64,000 nucleotides of DNA from Gammaproteobacteria bacterium (lineage in GTDB: Bacteria; Pseudomonadota; Gammaproteobacteria; UBA4575): contig WTFY01000003.1 of assembly GCA_011523795.1 (NCBI GenBank), forward strand, positions 248,001 through 312,000, given 5' to 3'. The notes under the pieces are model-generated. The model did not search any database. It was not told the origin of the DNA and was given only the letters and a program-made list of their open reading frames with translations. A program made the position numbers and the translations under genes. Numbering within the stretch: the stretch's first letter is position 1; each line of letters begins with the position of its first letter. Below are positions 63,939 through 64,000 of this stretch, piece by piece.

Positions 63939-64000
63939 TCACCTGGCCAGCAATTGCTTGCGTGCCTTCACCAGGTGTTTACCCATGCTCTCGTCAACTG
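63939..64000 (-). CDS. C-terminal end of an unidentified gene
   Basis: About 20 codons run into the stop at 63939 (ending DESMGKHLVKARKQLLAR). The front lies outside the window. The helical, basic tail is not enough to name it. Confidence 0.4.
   Translation of the reverse strand, partial: VDESMGKHLVKARKQLLAR

Overview
The window looks like a chromosomal segment of a free-living, probably marine, sulfur-oxidising gammaproteobacterium. The evidence is flavocytochrome c sulfide dehydrogenase (fccAB), a YeeE/YedE-type sulfur transporter fragment, a DsrE2-like protein, a NapC-type tetraheme cytochrome, a single-chain purL, an ANDDNYALAA tmRNA tag, a Tad pilus locus and a TonB-dependent receptor with its own exbB-exbD-exbD-tonB energiser. 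The exact genus cannot be read from the sequence. No plasmid origin, CRISPR array or rRNA operon is visible.

Layout. (1) 1-6973 is a sulfur/redox block. It holds a YeeE-like transporter end, two methionine-rich secreted proteins (one with a haem c motif, one fused to DUF302), a tetraheme cytochrome, fccA-fccB, a haem DUF3365 protein divergent from an NsrR-like Rrf2 regulator, and a DsrE2 protein. (2) 7168-20200 is housekeeping on the minus strand: tRNA-Glu, tRNA-Ala, gltX, pgpA, thiL, nusB, ribH, ribE, ribD, nrdR, glyA, a histone-deacetylase-like hydrolase and purL. (3) 20344-23603 is tmRNA (ssrA) followed by a P4-type integrase, an AT-rich orphan gene that appears cut off at its 3' end, and a broken gene remnant; this is the start of an integrated element. 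(4) 23726-29314 is an accessory stretch: an esterase-like hydrolase, a TbpB-like surface lipoprotein, a TadD-like TPR lipoprotein, a NERD nuclease-domain membrane protein and a secreted thermonuclease. (5) 29530-41974 is a Tad/Flp pilus locus in two minus-strand operons (flp-tadV-cpaB-cpaC-cpaD-cpaE-cpaF-tadB-tadC, and tadG-tadE-tadF) whose upstream regions are diverged copies of each other. (6) 42560-46765 holds small or metabolic genes: a BASS-family transporter, two orphan small proteins, a DUF1295 membrane protein and a phosphoribosyltransferase. (7) 46954-57890 holds an AddA/AddB-type recombination helicase-nuclease pair, bacterioferritin and its ferredoxin under a Fur-like site, and a large TM0106-type nuclease-helicase. 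(8) 58015-64000 is the TonB system with its receptor, a small PGPGW-like membrane protein, a HIT protein and the tail of one more gene.

How they fit together. Sulfide oxidised by FccAB would pass electrons to periplasmic c-type cytochromes. The neighbouring methionine-rich proteins, one with CxxCH and one with DUF302, are likely periplasmic or envelope partners of that process and are the best candidate for something undescribed here. The second unusual point is the TonB energiser: it has two ExbD subunits, and the second carries Asn where the proton-path Asp is expected. The third is the duplicated promoter region of the two Tad operons, with inverted CTAAC-type half-sites at its ends.
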